Source: Archilochus colubris (taxonomy: Eukaryota; Chordata; Aves; Apodiformes; Trochilidae). From it: DNA of 64,000 bases. Where the stretch lies: NCBI GenBank assembly GCA_023079485.1, contig CM041089.1, positions 15,037,660-15,101,659 on the forward strand. The letters run 5' to 3'. The first letter of the stretch is position 1. Each line of letters opens with the position of its first letter. The notes beneath the pieces are model-generated. The model was given only the letters and a program-made list of their open reading frames with translations, had not been told where the DNA came from and ran no database searches. Positions 45,439 through 57,371 of this stretch are shown here, piece by piece. The position numbers and the translations under genes were made by a program.

Positions 45439-47480
45439 ATAATAGAATCATAAAATTATAGAATCAGAGCATGTTTGGGGTTTGAAGGGATCTCTAGAGA
45501 CCATCCAGTCCAACCCCTCTGTCCCAACAGGATCCCCCAGGGCAGTCACACATAACACATCCAGCGGGTTGGAAGGAGACTCTAGAGCCTCTCTGGGCAG
45601 CCTGGGCCAGGGGCTCCCTCACCCTCACACCTAAAAGAAGTTTCTCCTCACATTGAGCTGGAACTTCCTATGTTCTAGATTAAACCCATTATTGCTGTAT
45701 TATTGGGAACCAGTGAAAAGAGACTGGCCCCTTCCTCTTGACAACCACCCCTCAGATATTTACAGACATTCATAAGATCCCCTCTCACCCTTTCCTCACA
45801 GCAGAGATGCTCAAGTCCCTTCATCATCCCTGTAGATCATCACCTCTGCCCAGCTCTCCAGCCTCTCCAGATCCCATGGAGAGCAGCCCAGCCTCCTGGT
45901 GTTTCAGCCACCCCTCCCAGCTTTGGATCACCAGGGAACTTCCTCAGGGTACACTCCATCCCCTCATCCAGCTCTTTGATCAAGGTGTTGAACAAAAGTG
46001 AACCCAATACTGATCCCTGGGGAACACCACTGGCCACAGGCCTCCAATCTGACTCTGTGCTGAGCATCAGAACCCTCTGAACTCCATTGCCCAACCAGTT
46101 ATCAACCCACCTCCCAGACCAGTCCTTTATCCTATCATAGACTGCTTGAGTTTTCCTATGAGGATGTGATGGGAGACCCTGTCAGAAGCTTTACTGAAGT
46201 TAAGGGACACGACATCCATTGCTCTCCCTCCAGCTGCCCATTTGGTGCTGCCTTGCTGGAAGGATATCAGGTCAGCCAAGCAAGATTTCCCCTTAATAAA
46301 TCCATCCTGGCTGTTCCTGATAACCTCCTTTTCTTGCAAGTGCTTGGAGATGTCCTCCAGCATGAGCTGCTCCATCACCTTCCAGAGGTGGAGGTGAGGC
46401 TGCTGCTCTGGAGTTTTCTGAGGATTCCTAAGTTTTTCTTTGTTTTGAAGACTGGACTGGCACTGGCTTTCTTCTTTTCTCAGGCACCTCTCCCATTCTC
46501 CATGATTTTCCCAAACCAATGGAAAGCAGCTCAGCACAACCCCAGCCAGGGCTCTCAGCACATGGGATGTGCCCCATCAGGGCCCATGGATTTGGGTGTT
46601 TTCAGTTTATTCAAGGGACCTCTAACCCAATCCTCACTGACCAGAGGAGTGTCTTCCTCACTTCAGTTTTGCTCCCTTTCTGCCATTGACAGGGATTCCT
46701 GAGGGATGGTCTTAGGAGTAGAGACCAAAAGTTTAGAAAGAAAACATTCAAAGAAAACATTCAGCAATTCTGCCATCTCTGAATCTTCTGTTACTTTATC
46801 TCCCACCTCATTTATCACTGGACCCACTTTTTCCCTCCTCTTCCTTTTCTCATTGATGTATTTGAAGAAGCTCTTCTTTTTTTCTTGCACCTCCATAGCC
46901 AGACTAAGTCTCAAGAGAGCCTTGTCCTTCCTTATCAAGTCTTTAGATAACCTGGCATTATTTCTATAATCCTCCCAACCAACTAAACCCTTTTTCCATG
47001 TATTTTAAATTTTCCCCTTCCATCTGAGTTTTTCCAGAAGCTCCTTGATTAGCCATATGGGTTTCCTGGTTGGTTTCCTGGTTTTTTTTTTGGGGGGGGT
47101 GCTGATTATTTTTTTCCCCCAAGGGGAGGCATTTGTCTTGAGCTTGGAGGAGGTAATGTTTGAATACTGACCAACTCACTTGGCTCCCCCTGCCTCCTAA
47201 AGCCCATGGGCCACTTCCAAGGAGATATTTAAAGAGGACAAAATTAGCCCTCTTTACGTCCACCATAGAAATTTGACTTAATACCTTGCTTCTTTCCCTA
47301 AAAGTACTAAATTCTAACAGCTCTGTGACCACTTCCAGATTTCTGGTTCACCTTGTTTATTCCCCATGCTTCTTGTGTTGTTACACACACTACAGAAACC
47401 TTGTTAAGGAGCATTTGTTACCATTGGGGTTGACCTCATCTCTTGGCACAGACATTGCCACATTGGACCCCACCTCCTGC
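45439..47480 (-). mobile_element. Internally deleted CR1, copy G (about 2 kb)
   Basis: It shares its 3' 1.15 kb with copy F at about 98% identity by eye, including the FPGDPKL catalytic-box change and the same loss of ORF2 sequence at about 45,830-45,846. It continues further 5'. 46,663-46,938 encodes the linker between endonuclease and RT (FFKYINEKRKRREKVGPVIN, EVGDKVTEDSEMAELLN). 46,964-47,332 encodes the segment after the endonuclease (VTELLEFSTFRERSK, ..., SWSVFKHYLLQAQDKCLPLG). 47,333-47,400 resembles the very start of ORF2 (CVCNNTRSMGNKQGE). The endonuclease core between the last two is missing, so this lineage lacks both catalytic domains. The upper boundary is approximate. Confidence 0.85.
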
Positions 47481-50400
47481 TAACTTCAGTTTAAAGCCCT
47501 CCTAACTAACTTGGCCAGCCTAGACCCAAAGAAAGATTTGTGCTGCCTCTTTGCAGAACATCATGGTGCTAAAACCAGTAACTGGCACTTGCCATGGACT
47601 GCAGAAAAGCTGGAAACAACCCAGCACAAACTGGCCATGCCATAAGAGAAAAACTCACAGCAAAATGAAGACTGAAGTGTTGTGGTCTTCCAATGTCATC
47701 ATAGCATGGACTATCAAATACCTAGCTCACATCCTGAAAGTTGTAAAGCACAAGCAACATGAAGACTCATACAAGCTAATTTACATCTTTTATTCTGCAG
47801 TTTAAGTAGCTCCAAGGAATTTCACATCATGAGTAAGAATGCCAAAAACTTAACAGACTTCAGAGTCTTTACTATAAGGACATCCAAACAAGGTCTTCTT
47901 CTGATCATTACTGCAGACTAAATTGATTGGAAAAAGCAGGCAAAAAGTGTTTGTTGAAGAAAAAGAGGTTTGGATTTAAATTGTCCCTTCAACTTTTGCA
48001 TAGTTTAGGCATTCACATCTAACAACCCTGTTGTAGAGCTGAAGAAGGAGGCAGGTGTCACAGTCAGGCTGTGTCCGTGATGCTGACTGAACCCCTGTAA
48101 TCCTAAGGGGATGGAAATGCAGCTGAGTGGCACAGGATGTATTTTACTTCTTTCTCCTTTCCTCTTCTCTCTTAGTCTCCACTATCAAAACAAAGATTGA
48201 GGAATCCACTGAGTTCTTCCCCATACAGGGCAAGCACCCAATTGCTTCTGTCACATTTCCTATTGCTTTATCAGCCCAGTCTGACACGACTCACAGCAAA
48301 GTTTCCATCACTTTCTTCATGAAATAATTCAAGTCTCTTAGATAACATGACAGAGGTCCCAAAATTAAGGAAGGGAAACTGAATTCTAATTCTTCTGTAA
48401 AGACATCCTGTGAAAAACACCTGGCTCCATAACTCATCTCTTTTCATTCTGCAGCTACCACCAGAGATTTATCAAGCCTCTGTCATGTACCCAAGTTCTC
48501 TACCTGCTCCTTTTCTGTCATTGTCTTGTTTGAATGCAAATGGGATTCCTGGTTAGAGTCAGAAGCTCAGAGTCCACAGTGCCCTCAATAAATGATGTTT
48601 AGTCTTCTGCACAGCCACTGACGTGTCCAAGCACTTCACTTTAATCCAGATGCTGCCTGTTCTTTGTTGAAAGTTGCTAGAGCAGTTTTGAGACATTTTT
48701 CTCACCACTCCAAGTAACTTCCATGTTTTCTCTCAGTTTCATGTGTAGGTCTTTCTCATTCCATAGAGCCCTTCCTTTGGCAGAGTAAAGTGTGTTGGAT
48801 CAGGTATTGATTTTTTTTTTAAGCAATAACTGGCACTTGTTGCTCTTAGTCCAGAAATCCAACAACCTAAGGTAGGGAGAATTCCGAGCTGTGTAATAAA
48901 TTGTCCTTGTTTAGCCTGAGATTGTAGGAATGAGCAAAGGCCTCTACAGAGCTGAAGTTGATATATTCTTTAGTTTACCAGTAACCACACATTCTCTGGA
49001 ACTTTTCAGTGGCCCAGATACTGAGGACAAAATCCTAGGAGGCTGCTTAAGCAACTAACTGGAAATTAGAAGTTGCATTACTAGTGATTAAAGAAGGAAA
49101 TCCCATTTTCACAGTGCCATGCTCAGGAACTTGAGGTCAAACTGTGTTACAAAGCAGAGCAGTTCATAAAGAATAGAATCACCTTGAAAGTCTCAGAGAG
49201 CATTGGGAGCTTGGCATCCTACGTGGAAATAATGAAAAGGAGATTCATCCCCATCAAGATCTGAACTGCAGCTCTGTGATATGAAAATGAGTTGGTTGGT
49301 AATTATTTATCAGGTAGGTAAGCAGTGGTGTGCACTGCATGTTCATGTTTTACAGTACAGGCACTCAAGTTAAAACAGTAAGAAAAAGGTAGCAACTAGA
49401 AAGAAAAATCAGATAATTCTGACAGGAGAGCATCTCTGTTCTGTATCTTACTTATTACAAAAAGAAATTATCTGAAACAGAAAACTATTAATATAGAGTT
49501 GTGTAATTCCTGATCTAGAGAAATTTAGATTCAGGCAATCTATGTGGACAAGAATCTGTAACACAAAATACTCATGAGGTAAAATTTGCTAAACTGATTT
49601 GCTAAATCTGGAGGATAATTGCCCAGATTGTTGACACTGTACCACTTCCACCGCCTTTTAAATATAAAACATAGTCTTTTATTTTTTTCTCCCCACTGTT
49701 GAAACACTTTTCTTCTTTAAATAAGGCCATCACCAGTGATTGCACAGAGAGGCAGAAAACAAGAAATTTTATAGTGCAAGCACGCATTTCACTTTCCTTT
49801 AAAACATGCTACCAAGTAAAGATAGAAAACACATCTACCTGTTTTGTAAAATTCTTATTTTAGCTCCAGATCATTAATAATCTGACCAGTTCAACTAGAT
49901 ATTCAGGAATTTGTTCCTCTACAAGAAGGGACAAGAAAATGCCTAAGTCAAAGGGGGAAAATAAAAAAATAAAAAATGTGTGGGAAAATACCTTAGATAT
50001 GAAACATAATCTGCCTCAGGCTATGAAGTTACCCAGTTGTGTTTTCATTAACATTTAACATTTCTTCTTTTAACTTGCAACTTTTATGCCCTGTATTTTA
50101 AGGCATGAATTTATCCTGCCATATTGAGGATTATTTAGGCAATCCCAGTAAGTAGGTCAGATAGTAGTTTACTTGTGGCTTTTATTAGAGAGTGCTAAAA
50201 TAAAAGAGCAACACCGTTACTTGTGAGATGAACAGCTTGCCAGGGAGGAAAAACCTGTAAATTGAGAGAGTCCTTTGTTAAAATTTCTAGTGTAAAAAGT
50301 ATGAGAAAATCTTTGTTTGCACACATATCTGTGAATATCAAGCAATCAGAGCAGCCTCCTTTGCACAGCATGGCACATAGAGCATCAGAAGGATAAACAC

Positions 50401-50881
50401 AGAGAAGAGCTCAGCGTGACCCAGGGGACTGAGATGTGGGATGAGTTTGGTCTTCTGTAGCCTGATTTAACTACGTTTTCCCCCCAGCAGTGTTAACAGT
50501 CCAAAAGCTGCCACTGAAAGAAAGAAAAGGATCCCAGAGAGATTTCTTTGTAATCAGAAGGAAGAATAATTTATTTATGATTTTTACACACATAAGAGCA
50601 AAAATGATGAAGTGGTTTTCATGAAACTAGTGCCTTATGAAACTTCTGGCATGAGACCTCAAATATTTACTTCTGAATTACTCTACACTTTTCCAATGTT
50701 CCCACTGGAAGTTCTCTCCAGAACTCTCACTCATCAAATTAATTTTAAAGAGAAGGTATTGATTATGATGTGCGGATGCAGGTAAATAACATCAGGTGAG
50801 TTTAAAGCTTTTAAAAGACCGAATGGCACAGAAAGGGTGCAAAGGGCCAGCACTGACTCTCAGTGCTATCTGATAAAAGCC
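47481..50881. other. Unique AT-rich non-coding DNA, 3.4 kb
   Basis: No gene or transposon recognised. A poly-T run lies at 48,811-48,820. Confidence 0.5.
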
Positions 50882-50887
50882 CTGATG

Positions 50888-51093
50888 TGTAGAGAAACAA
50901 GATAAACCAGGTGACTCGAGTTGCCAAAGAGTGGGTGTGAGTCCACCTGTGCCTGGTTAGGGCAGGCCCCCTATTACCAGGGGGCCAATAAAGGTGGGAC
51001 ACACCCACAGAGAGAAGCTCACTCTTGTGCGAGGCAATGGAGAGGCCAGCAGCTCGTCGAGCCTCAGGAGCAAGAAAGGCTCCTCCTGCTACG
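50888..51093 (+). repeat. Family A LTR, 5' (copy 2)
   Basis: 206 bp. Hairpin at 50,965-50,986, then AATAAA at 50,987-50,992. Terminal CA has become CG. Confidence 0.93.
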
Positions 51094-51219
51094 TTTGGTG
51101 GAGAATGCGGGCACCGTACAGACGTCTAAAGAAGCAGCAGTGTGAGGAGCTGGCAACAGGAACATTCTCCCTGATTTGAAAAAGTGCCTGGGCTAACACT
51201 CTCCCTGAAAGGTATGACC

Positions 51220-51510
51220 AGCAAGCTCTTTGGATTGGAAACCCCTGAACAGAGGGAAGCCAAGATAAGGATTCTCTCTTTGGAAACCCCTGAGCAGAGG
51301 GAAGCCAGGAGGATGGAATCCCATGAGGAAGGGTTAAAACCCGTGTATGGAATCCCATGAGGAAGGGTTAAATCCTGTAATCCCATGAGGAACCAGAAAC
51401 CCATGAGGAACCAGCAAGCTCTTTGGAAACCCCTGAGCAGAGGGAAGCCAAGAGAAGGATTCTCTCTTTGGAAACCCCTGAGCAGAGGGAAGCCAAGAGA
51501 AGAGCAGATA
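51220..51510 (+). repeat. Internal tandem repeat array of family A element
   Basis: Four degenerate copies of a unit of about 40 bp built on CTTTGGAAACCCCTGAGCAG plus AGGGAAGCCAAGA, in two pairs separated by two to three copies of a second unit (ATCCCATGAGGAAGGGTTAAA). Copy 1 holds only two of the first unit (about 36,975-37,055) and none of the second. The array therefore expanded or contracted between copies. Confidence 0.85.
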
Positions 51511-51661
51511 CAGGAGGGAGAAGAACAACTCAAGTCGGAAAAGCAGAGACCTTGTGAAAAGTGCCTGGGCTGGTATGTTTGTAAGCTAGGGTTAAATCCT
51601 GTAAGCTGTAAGTGTATGTTTGGGGAAAAAAAAAAAAAAAAAAAAAAAGGCAGGGGGGAAA

Positions 51662-51869
51662 TGTAGAGAAACAAGATAAATAAGGTGCCTCGAGTTGCCA
51701 AAGAGTGGGTGTGAGTCCACCTGTGCCTGGTTAGGGCAGGCCCCCTATTACCAGGGGGCCAATAAAGGTGGGACACACACCCATAGAGAGAAGCTCACTC
51801 TGGTGTGAGGTAATGGAGAGGCCAGCAGCTTGTCGAGCCCCAGGAGCAAGAAAGGCTCTTCCCGTAACA
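51662..51869 (+). repeat. Family A LTR, 3' (copy 2)
   Basis: 208 bp, starts TGTAGAGAAACAAG and ends CCGTAACA. Hairpin at 51,739-51,760, then AATAAA at 51,761-51,766. Confidence 0.93.
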
Positions 51870-51875
51870 CTGATG

Positions 51876-52169
51876 CTGATCGCACCTTCTGAAAGGAACA
51901 GCAGCAGCTCCTCCCTGTGACTGCTCTGTGGTGAGGGATTTTCATGGGTTTGGATACAGATGAGGGTGATGTCCTGGCTGTGCACAGACATCTAAAGAAA
52001 ACCCTGTCACAGTCATCCAGCATGGGCAGTTGTGTGTGTTCAGACTTGGCATTAACCCAGGGGGTGAGTGGGGATGTTATTTGGCCTCATCTGACAACTG
52101 TGTAGCTGTGCCTGGGCTGTGGTAGGGAACCCTAAGTTTTGCTGCTCCTGGTGTCAAGAGCCTCCTGGG
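51876..52169. other. Unique non-coding DNA
   Basis: Nothing recognised between the family A element and the family C LTR. Confidence 0.4.
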
Positions 52170-52539
52170 TGCTATGGTGTGAGTGGGCCAGGCTAATTTT
52201 ATGGTAGGGCCCAGAAAAGAGTCTTTAGAAGCAGAACAGAGGACTCAGTATTCCCTCCCAGTTCCTGCAATACTCTGTAAAACTCAGAAGGACTAGACCT
52301 GATCTCCTTTCCCCTCCCTTCTTCCCCTGCCCCAGGAGCTCTCAGACATCCATCTCTGGATGGGGTTTGTACACATATCCTCCTTAGCCCATGTATTACT
52401 GCCCCTTCCAGTAAACCTACCCAGTTTTATTTGCAACCTTTAATTCTCCCTTCCTTGCTCCTTTGGGAGGGTGGAGGAGGGTAACAGAGAGCAGTTCTGT
52501 CCCCTGGGTTTTGGTTCACCCTCCTGCTAAACTGAGACA
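52170..52539 (+). mobile_element. Solo ERV LTR, family C (about 370 bp)
   Basis: The 5' part (GAGTGGGCCAGGCTAATTTTATG) resembles the start of family B. The middle matches 9,431-9,532, and the later part (GTATTACTGCC, a pyrimidine run, GGGAGGGTGGAGGAGGGTAAC) matches 10,560-10,690. It ends GCTAAACTGAGACA. Families B and C therefore look like related class II LTRs. The 5' limit is approximate and no target duplication is clear. Confidence 0.65.
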
Positions 52540-55500
52540 CTTAGATGGCTGTTACAGGTGTTTTTTTTTCCTTTACTTAGAAAATTTGCTCATTAAAAAT
52601 ACGTTTTATTCATTGACAATTCTAACTGGCCTTTCTCGTTGCACGAGACTGATTTCAAAAGTTGAGCTTTCTTTTCCCTTCTCCCTTCCTCAAAATATTT
52701 TTTTTCTGTAACCCCTAAAGCAAAAACATAACTAAATATCCACATCGCTGCTAGAGAATTTTCTGGGAGGCTTAACTTGCCAAAGGAGCCTGCAAAAAGT
52801 CAGAGAGAGGAGTTTATTGACAGCTAATTAAAAATATCCTGATAATTTTTCATATTTGCAAGAATGCAGATGGCAAGTAAGATGGTCATGTTGCATTGCT
52901 ATAGAAGAAAAGAATTCAGGGCAGTGAACAAGAAGAAATGGGTATGCAGAAGGTCAGTGCTGGGACAGTCCCTGCTCTCTATGTAGTTCTCAGTTTTCTA
53001 AGTCCCCAGCTTGTGGTGGGTAACAGGATGTTCCTATTAAATTCTGGTGAGTATTAAGCAGTTACAGAATATATTTTTGAGGACCAGCTTTTCACAGAAG
53101 GCAGTGTGTGCGAGTGCCTGTTGTTCAGAGCATTAGGAAACTTCAAGCCAATGTGTGCACACAGGCAATGCCTGTTTTTAAGGATTCAAGAAAACAAGTA
53201 TAGACTCAATATGAACAGAAAATCAATAAATAAGGAGGAAATATGTGTCTTCTCTTGTGACCAAAGAGTCTAATAAATAGCCCAGACACCCCAGAGAATC
53301 TTACAAGGAAAGTTGTACCAATCCTAAGGTCCACCTGTAGGAAGAACTCAGTTCATGTGACATCCTTCAGTCGGTGCACAAGCTCTGACTGCAGTTCCCC
53401 TCTCCTCTCCAAATTCCCAACTAAAGGTCCCTGCTGACAGCTGTGGCCAACTTCTGTGTCCAGCCCTGCTGCATAACCAACCAAAGAAACCCAAACAAGA
53501 AAATTCTCTGCCTTCAGCAGACAGCATGACCTGCACGGCCTCCCTCTTACCTTGAAAAGGCTCCAGCACTCAGGAGGGGCTGGCTCAAAAATTTTAAAAT
53601 TCTCAGTTCACTTTGAGACAGTAGAGGAAGATGATGTAGCCAAAACAGCTCAGTCTGTCCTGTGTATCCAGTCTCACCACAAGACACTACAGACACACAC
53701 AGTTCATTTCCGTCTGCAAAACTCCTATTTCAGAAAACCTTTTGCTTCCAAAGAAACTGAAAGTTCAATTAAAAATCAAATCATCCCATCCACAAGACAT
53801 GACAAAACTTTCCATGCCAAGAACCGGACAGATGAATGGGGAGAGATGAGCAAAATGTCTGCTACACAGTAGCTGTCTGATACCACCTGTCTGAAAGTAT
53901 TGAATTATGGGTTTGTGACCTGTGGAGTTTCTATTCCCTGACACAATAAAGAAGAACATGGGCTAGAACATGTTCTAGCACAGCACCTCAGTAGTGCAGC
54001 ACTTAGACACTGCCAAAAAGTGCTGCTGAAAAATACATCAAAAGGAGAATCACTGCTGGGAGTCCTGCAAATACCACTTACTGTAACAGAACACATTTTT
54101 CTGCCTTGGGTAAACAAACGTAATAGGAAAAAATTAAGAACTAAGAGAGGTTTATTCTTTTTTTTTTTTCCTTCCTTGTTTATGTCTAGTTTAAGCAATA
54201 AATAGATTGCTTCTAAGCTGATGACTTCTCACTGAAGAGAGGCCACTTGTCTTTTAAGAGCTTACAGGGACTGTAAACAGATGAGCACTGCTTGCTTGTC
54301 AAACCTGGTTGGCACCTACCTTTCATCCCCAACACAAAGCAACTGGAAGAAGAATGCAGAAAGAAGAATCTGCATTTCTATGGGAATCCTGAAATCCACA
54401 CATGGAGCTCTGGCTCAAAGAGGCAAGAGCCCTAAGAGTATCACCCGGCCTGAGGAGCACCAGAGCAGCTCTGACAAGGAGGAAAAGGGCATCAGTGTGC
54501 AGTGGCCTCTTTGGAGAGACCGCCCAGCTGCATCCTGCATCCTGCTACCCCTGGGACTGAATGGAAAGGAAAAAATCCTGAAGAACAGATCAGTGGTTAT
54601 GGGGTTCAATAGGCATAGCAGACTGGGGACCATATACAAGTTGTAGCCTTACAAAGCAGCTGATGCAGGATTTGATCTTGTGAACCAGAATTTTAGAGTT
54701 TAGCATTAAACTTCATTTGCAATGCAAATATAACTTGAAGCAGGTTTTGACTATTTTTTTTTTTTAAGCATCTATGTTTTAACTTAAGTAGTTGATCTCT
54801 TCTATATATCTGTACTTTCTGGACAAAAAAAGATGGCAAAAGCCAAGAGCATACCTGTATCAGGTATTAGGTGTTACTGTGAAAGAATGAAAGCAAGTTT
54901 GTATTATTTGACTATAATGGATAGAAAGGCAAGAACAAGTTCTGGTTTCAGTCACACAGTCCTTTAAATGGGTTCTTCATACATACCAGCTCTTTTGGTT
55001 TGCTTTTTTTTGGAGATGAACACACTACTAAAAGCAAAGCTGGACTGGAAAAGGGATGATTCTTCTTCTGTGCTTCCCAGTTTCAGCACAGAAGCTGTTT
55101 CAAAGCAAAGAATAAACTCACTGTATTTCCTGATGCAGCTGAGCAAACCTTTCATGGTCTGCATCAAGGTAAACCAATCCCTCTGTATTCACCCCAACAC
55201 TGCACACGCAGCAACATCTTGGGCAGCTGGGGCTCACACACAGCACCCTTTATGCACAGGGACACAAAGCAATCCTTAATGGCCCATCTCAAGCCTGGAA
55301 TTCTTTTGTGGGTATATAAAGCTGAGCAACATTAGACATTTAATAAGGCATTTCTCTTACCCTTAATTTCCTCAGTGAAACCAGGGCCTTGCTGCTGCCT
55401 TCAACTTTTCCTAAAAAAAGCACAAGAAGCTGTGTGCATCCTGCAACCATCTAAAAGTGCTTTCCCCCTCCACCTCCCTTCCCATGTCACCTACAGACTT

Positions 55501-56164
55501 GAACCTGGGAGCCTTTCCTTGGTACTAAGCTCTCATTAGCTGCCTACCAGCCAGCAAGTACTTATTTTTTCCAGGGTAATTGGGATGTCAAGAAACCTGC
55601 ACTGATAAACTGGGCTCTAGCTTCCTGAAAGAGGACAGGAACCCTCTGTCCATGGCAGGTCAGGCTGTTAAGAACTTTCAGGCTGACAGACACTTGTTGG
55701 AGGAGCAGTTTTCTGGTACCATGCACTCTGAAAGCAGAAGAACTACAAAGTTTCTTTCCATGTCAAAATCCACTGACTAAAAAAACCAGGATCTTGGAAA
55801 AAAAAGATGTTTCCCATCAATATTCAGACATTTCAGTGAGAGATTCCCCTGTCATCTGATGTTCTCTTGCATTCAGGTAATGGGAATAAGGAAGGGGCAG
55901 TAAAGCATAGGAAGGAGATGCAGGATTCACTTGCTTTCTGTATACAGACAGGTGTGCAAGCATCCCCTCTGGTGGCTCCACCTCACTAATGCTGAAAATG
56001 GAAACTCCCTGTTTACCCTGGTGCATTATTGAAGAGTCTTTTGTTCTTCCCCACCTCCCCTCAGAGGCATCTTGGAGTAAAAGGGTTTGGCAGGTAAGTG
56101 TCTGGCCTTCAGCTGCAGATTCAGAGCCCTGAGCCCCATGAGCCAGCCCTGCCCTCAGCCTTGG
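52540..56164. other. Unique AT-rich non-coding DNA, 3.6 kb
   Basis: No gene or transposon recognised. Short poly-T runs lie at 52,560-52,570 and 54,160-54,170. Open frames up to 121 codons lack features. Confidence 0.5.
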
Positions 56165-56403
56165 AAAGAGGAGGGGAGGGCAGGGGATGCTGTCTGTCTT
56201 TATTTCAGCAAGATTTTTGACACCATCTCCCACAGCATCCTCACAGGCAAGCTTAGGAAGTGTGTGTCAGATGAATGGACAGTGGGGTGGATTGAAAGCT
56301 GGCCCAGAGATAGAGCTTGGAGGGTGAGTGGTAACACAGAGCCTAGCTGGAGGGCAGTAAAAAGGGGTGTTCTCCAGCAGTAAGTACTGGGTCCAGTCTT
56401 GTT
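56165..56403 (+). mobile_element. Old CR1 fragment, RT domain
   Basis: The forward frame from 56,190 reads VCLYFSKIFDTISHSILTGK, then EWTVGWIESW and a GVLQQ equivalent of GVPQGSVLGP. This is the middle of the CR1 RT domain, with no 3' end. Diverged and interrupted. It abuts the foldback element at 56,409. Confidence 0.8.
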
Positions 56404-56410
56404 CAGCGTA

Positions 56411-57369
56411 TCAGTTGTGTGGGCAAAACCATTTTGGTTTTATTTGAGGCTGAAAGCCATGCACCAACTTCTGTGCTGACACAACTCTGTAAGCACCAAG
56501 TTCTGGCTTAGCTGTACCAACCTTACCACTTTGCAGGTGGGAGTGTCACACCATTTTACAGGACATTTGCCCTGAATGAACACTTGTTCAGCCTCAGAAG
56601 AGGTTCATGAAGGTCCAAGGCAAACCAAGCCTAGAGATGGAATTTCTGTGACTTTCTCTTTGCTTTGCCCAGCCACCAGCCATTCCAGGTGCCAAGCTGA
56701 GGCTGACTGAGAGAGGTTGTTGCTCTTCTATTTCTTTAATTAGAGGTTGCTGTAAATGTCAGAAAGAGGCCACACTGTCTCCAGCTGCTTTTGAAAATTT
56801 TAGTCATAATGCTGAGCTGGTTGTTTTGTTTGTGCAATGCTGTCTCTGGGATAATGATTTACTTTTGTTACTCAGTGTGGAAAGAAAAACACTTTGCTTA
56901 TGCTTACTTTTGAAGCTTTCACTCAGCATGCCTGAGAAAAAAATGTGTATCAGTTCAATGCAATTCCAACTTTGATAACATCCCTTCCTCAAATATGATA
57001 GAAAGCCTTGCTGGACTTTAAAGAGCAATGCAATAAATCTGTCTCACTTGTTAGTACTTCAAGAGCTGTCATAATTGACCTGCTTCCTCATGACTGTACA
57101 TCACATTGAAATATGGAAATGCCCTTTTCACTCTCCTTTCAGCTCTGTTTGGAACTGAAATCTGGAAAAAAAAAAAACATCTGGCTACTACTTTCATTGG
57201 TGTTTATGGCTGTAAAATGGTGTGACACTCCCACCTGCAAAACTGTAAGGTTGGTGCAGTAAAGCCAGAGCTGTGTGCTCACAGAGTTGTGTCATCACAG
57301 AAACACAGAAAGTTGGTGCATGGCTTTCAGCCTCAAATAAAACCAAAATGGTTTTGCCCATAAAACTGA
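56411..57369. mobile_element. 959-bp foldback element with about 150-bp inverted arms
   Basis: The left arm 56,411-56,561 is the reverse complement of the right arm 57,210-57,369 at roughly 90% identity, apart from a small insertion of about 9 bp in the right arm. The outer ends read TCAGTTGTGTGGGCAAAACC and, complemented, TCAGTTTTATGGGCAAAACC. TA sits immediately outside both ends (56,409-56,410; 57,370-57,371), as expected for Tc1/mariner-type target duplication. The 648-bp centre has no open frame resembling a transposase. The best reading is a non-autonomous DNA transposon with long terminal inverted repeats. An inverted duplication of host DNA is the alternative. Confidence 0.7.
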
Positions 57370-57371
57370 TA

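Larger units (their letters stand above)
50888..51869 (+). mobile_element. Family A non-autonomous LTR element, copy 2 (982 bp)
   Basis: A complete element: LTR 50,888-51,093 (ends ACG instead of ACA), internal 51,094-51,661 (568 bp), LTR 51,662-51,869. A perfect 6-bp target duplication CTGATG flanks it (50,882-50,887; 51,870-51,875). The internal region starts TTTGGTGGAGAATGCGGG, contains four copies of GGAAACCCCTGAGCAGAGGG (two in copy 1) plus extra CCCATGAGGAAGGG units, and ends in a purine tract. It has no retroviral coding sequence. The LTRs differ at roughly 15 positions plus a 2-bp indel, somewhat more than in copy 1. Confidence 0.92.

Noticed and set aside
29546..46590. Copies F and G as a segmental duplication 16 kb apart
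   Set aside because: The flanks differ completely, and copy G continues about 0.9 kb beyond the point where copy F is truncated, as expected for independent CR1 insertions.
36629..51869. Family A LTRs at 36.6 kb and 51.8 kb as ends of one long ERV
   Set aside because: Each pair has its own perfect 6-bp target duplication (CAAACC and CTGATG), proving two short separate insertions.
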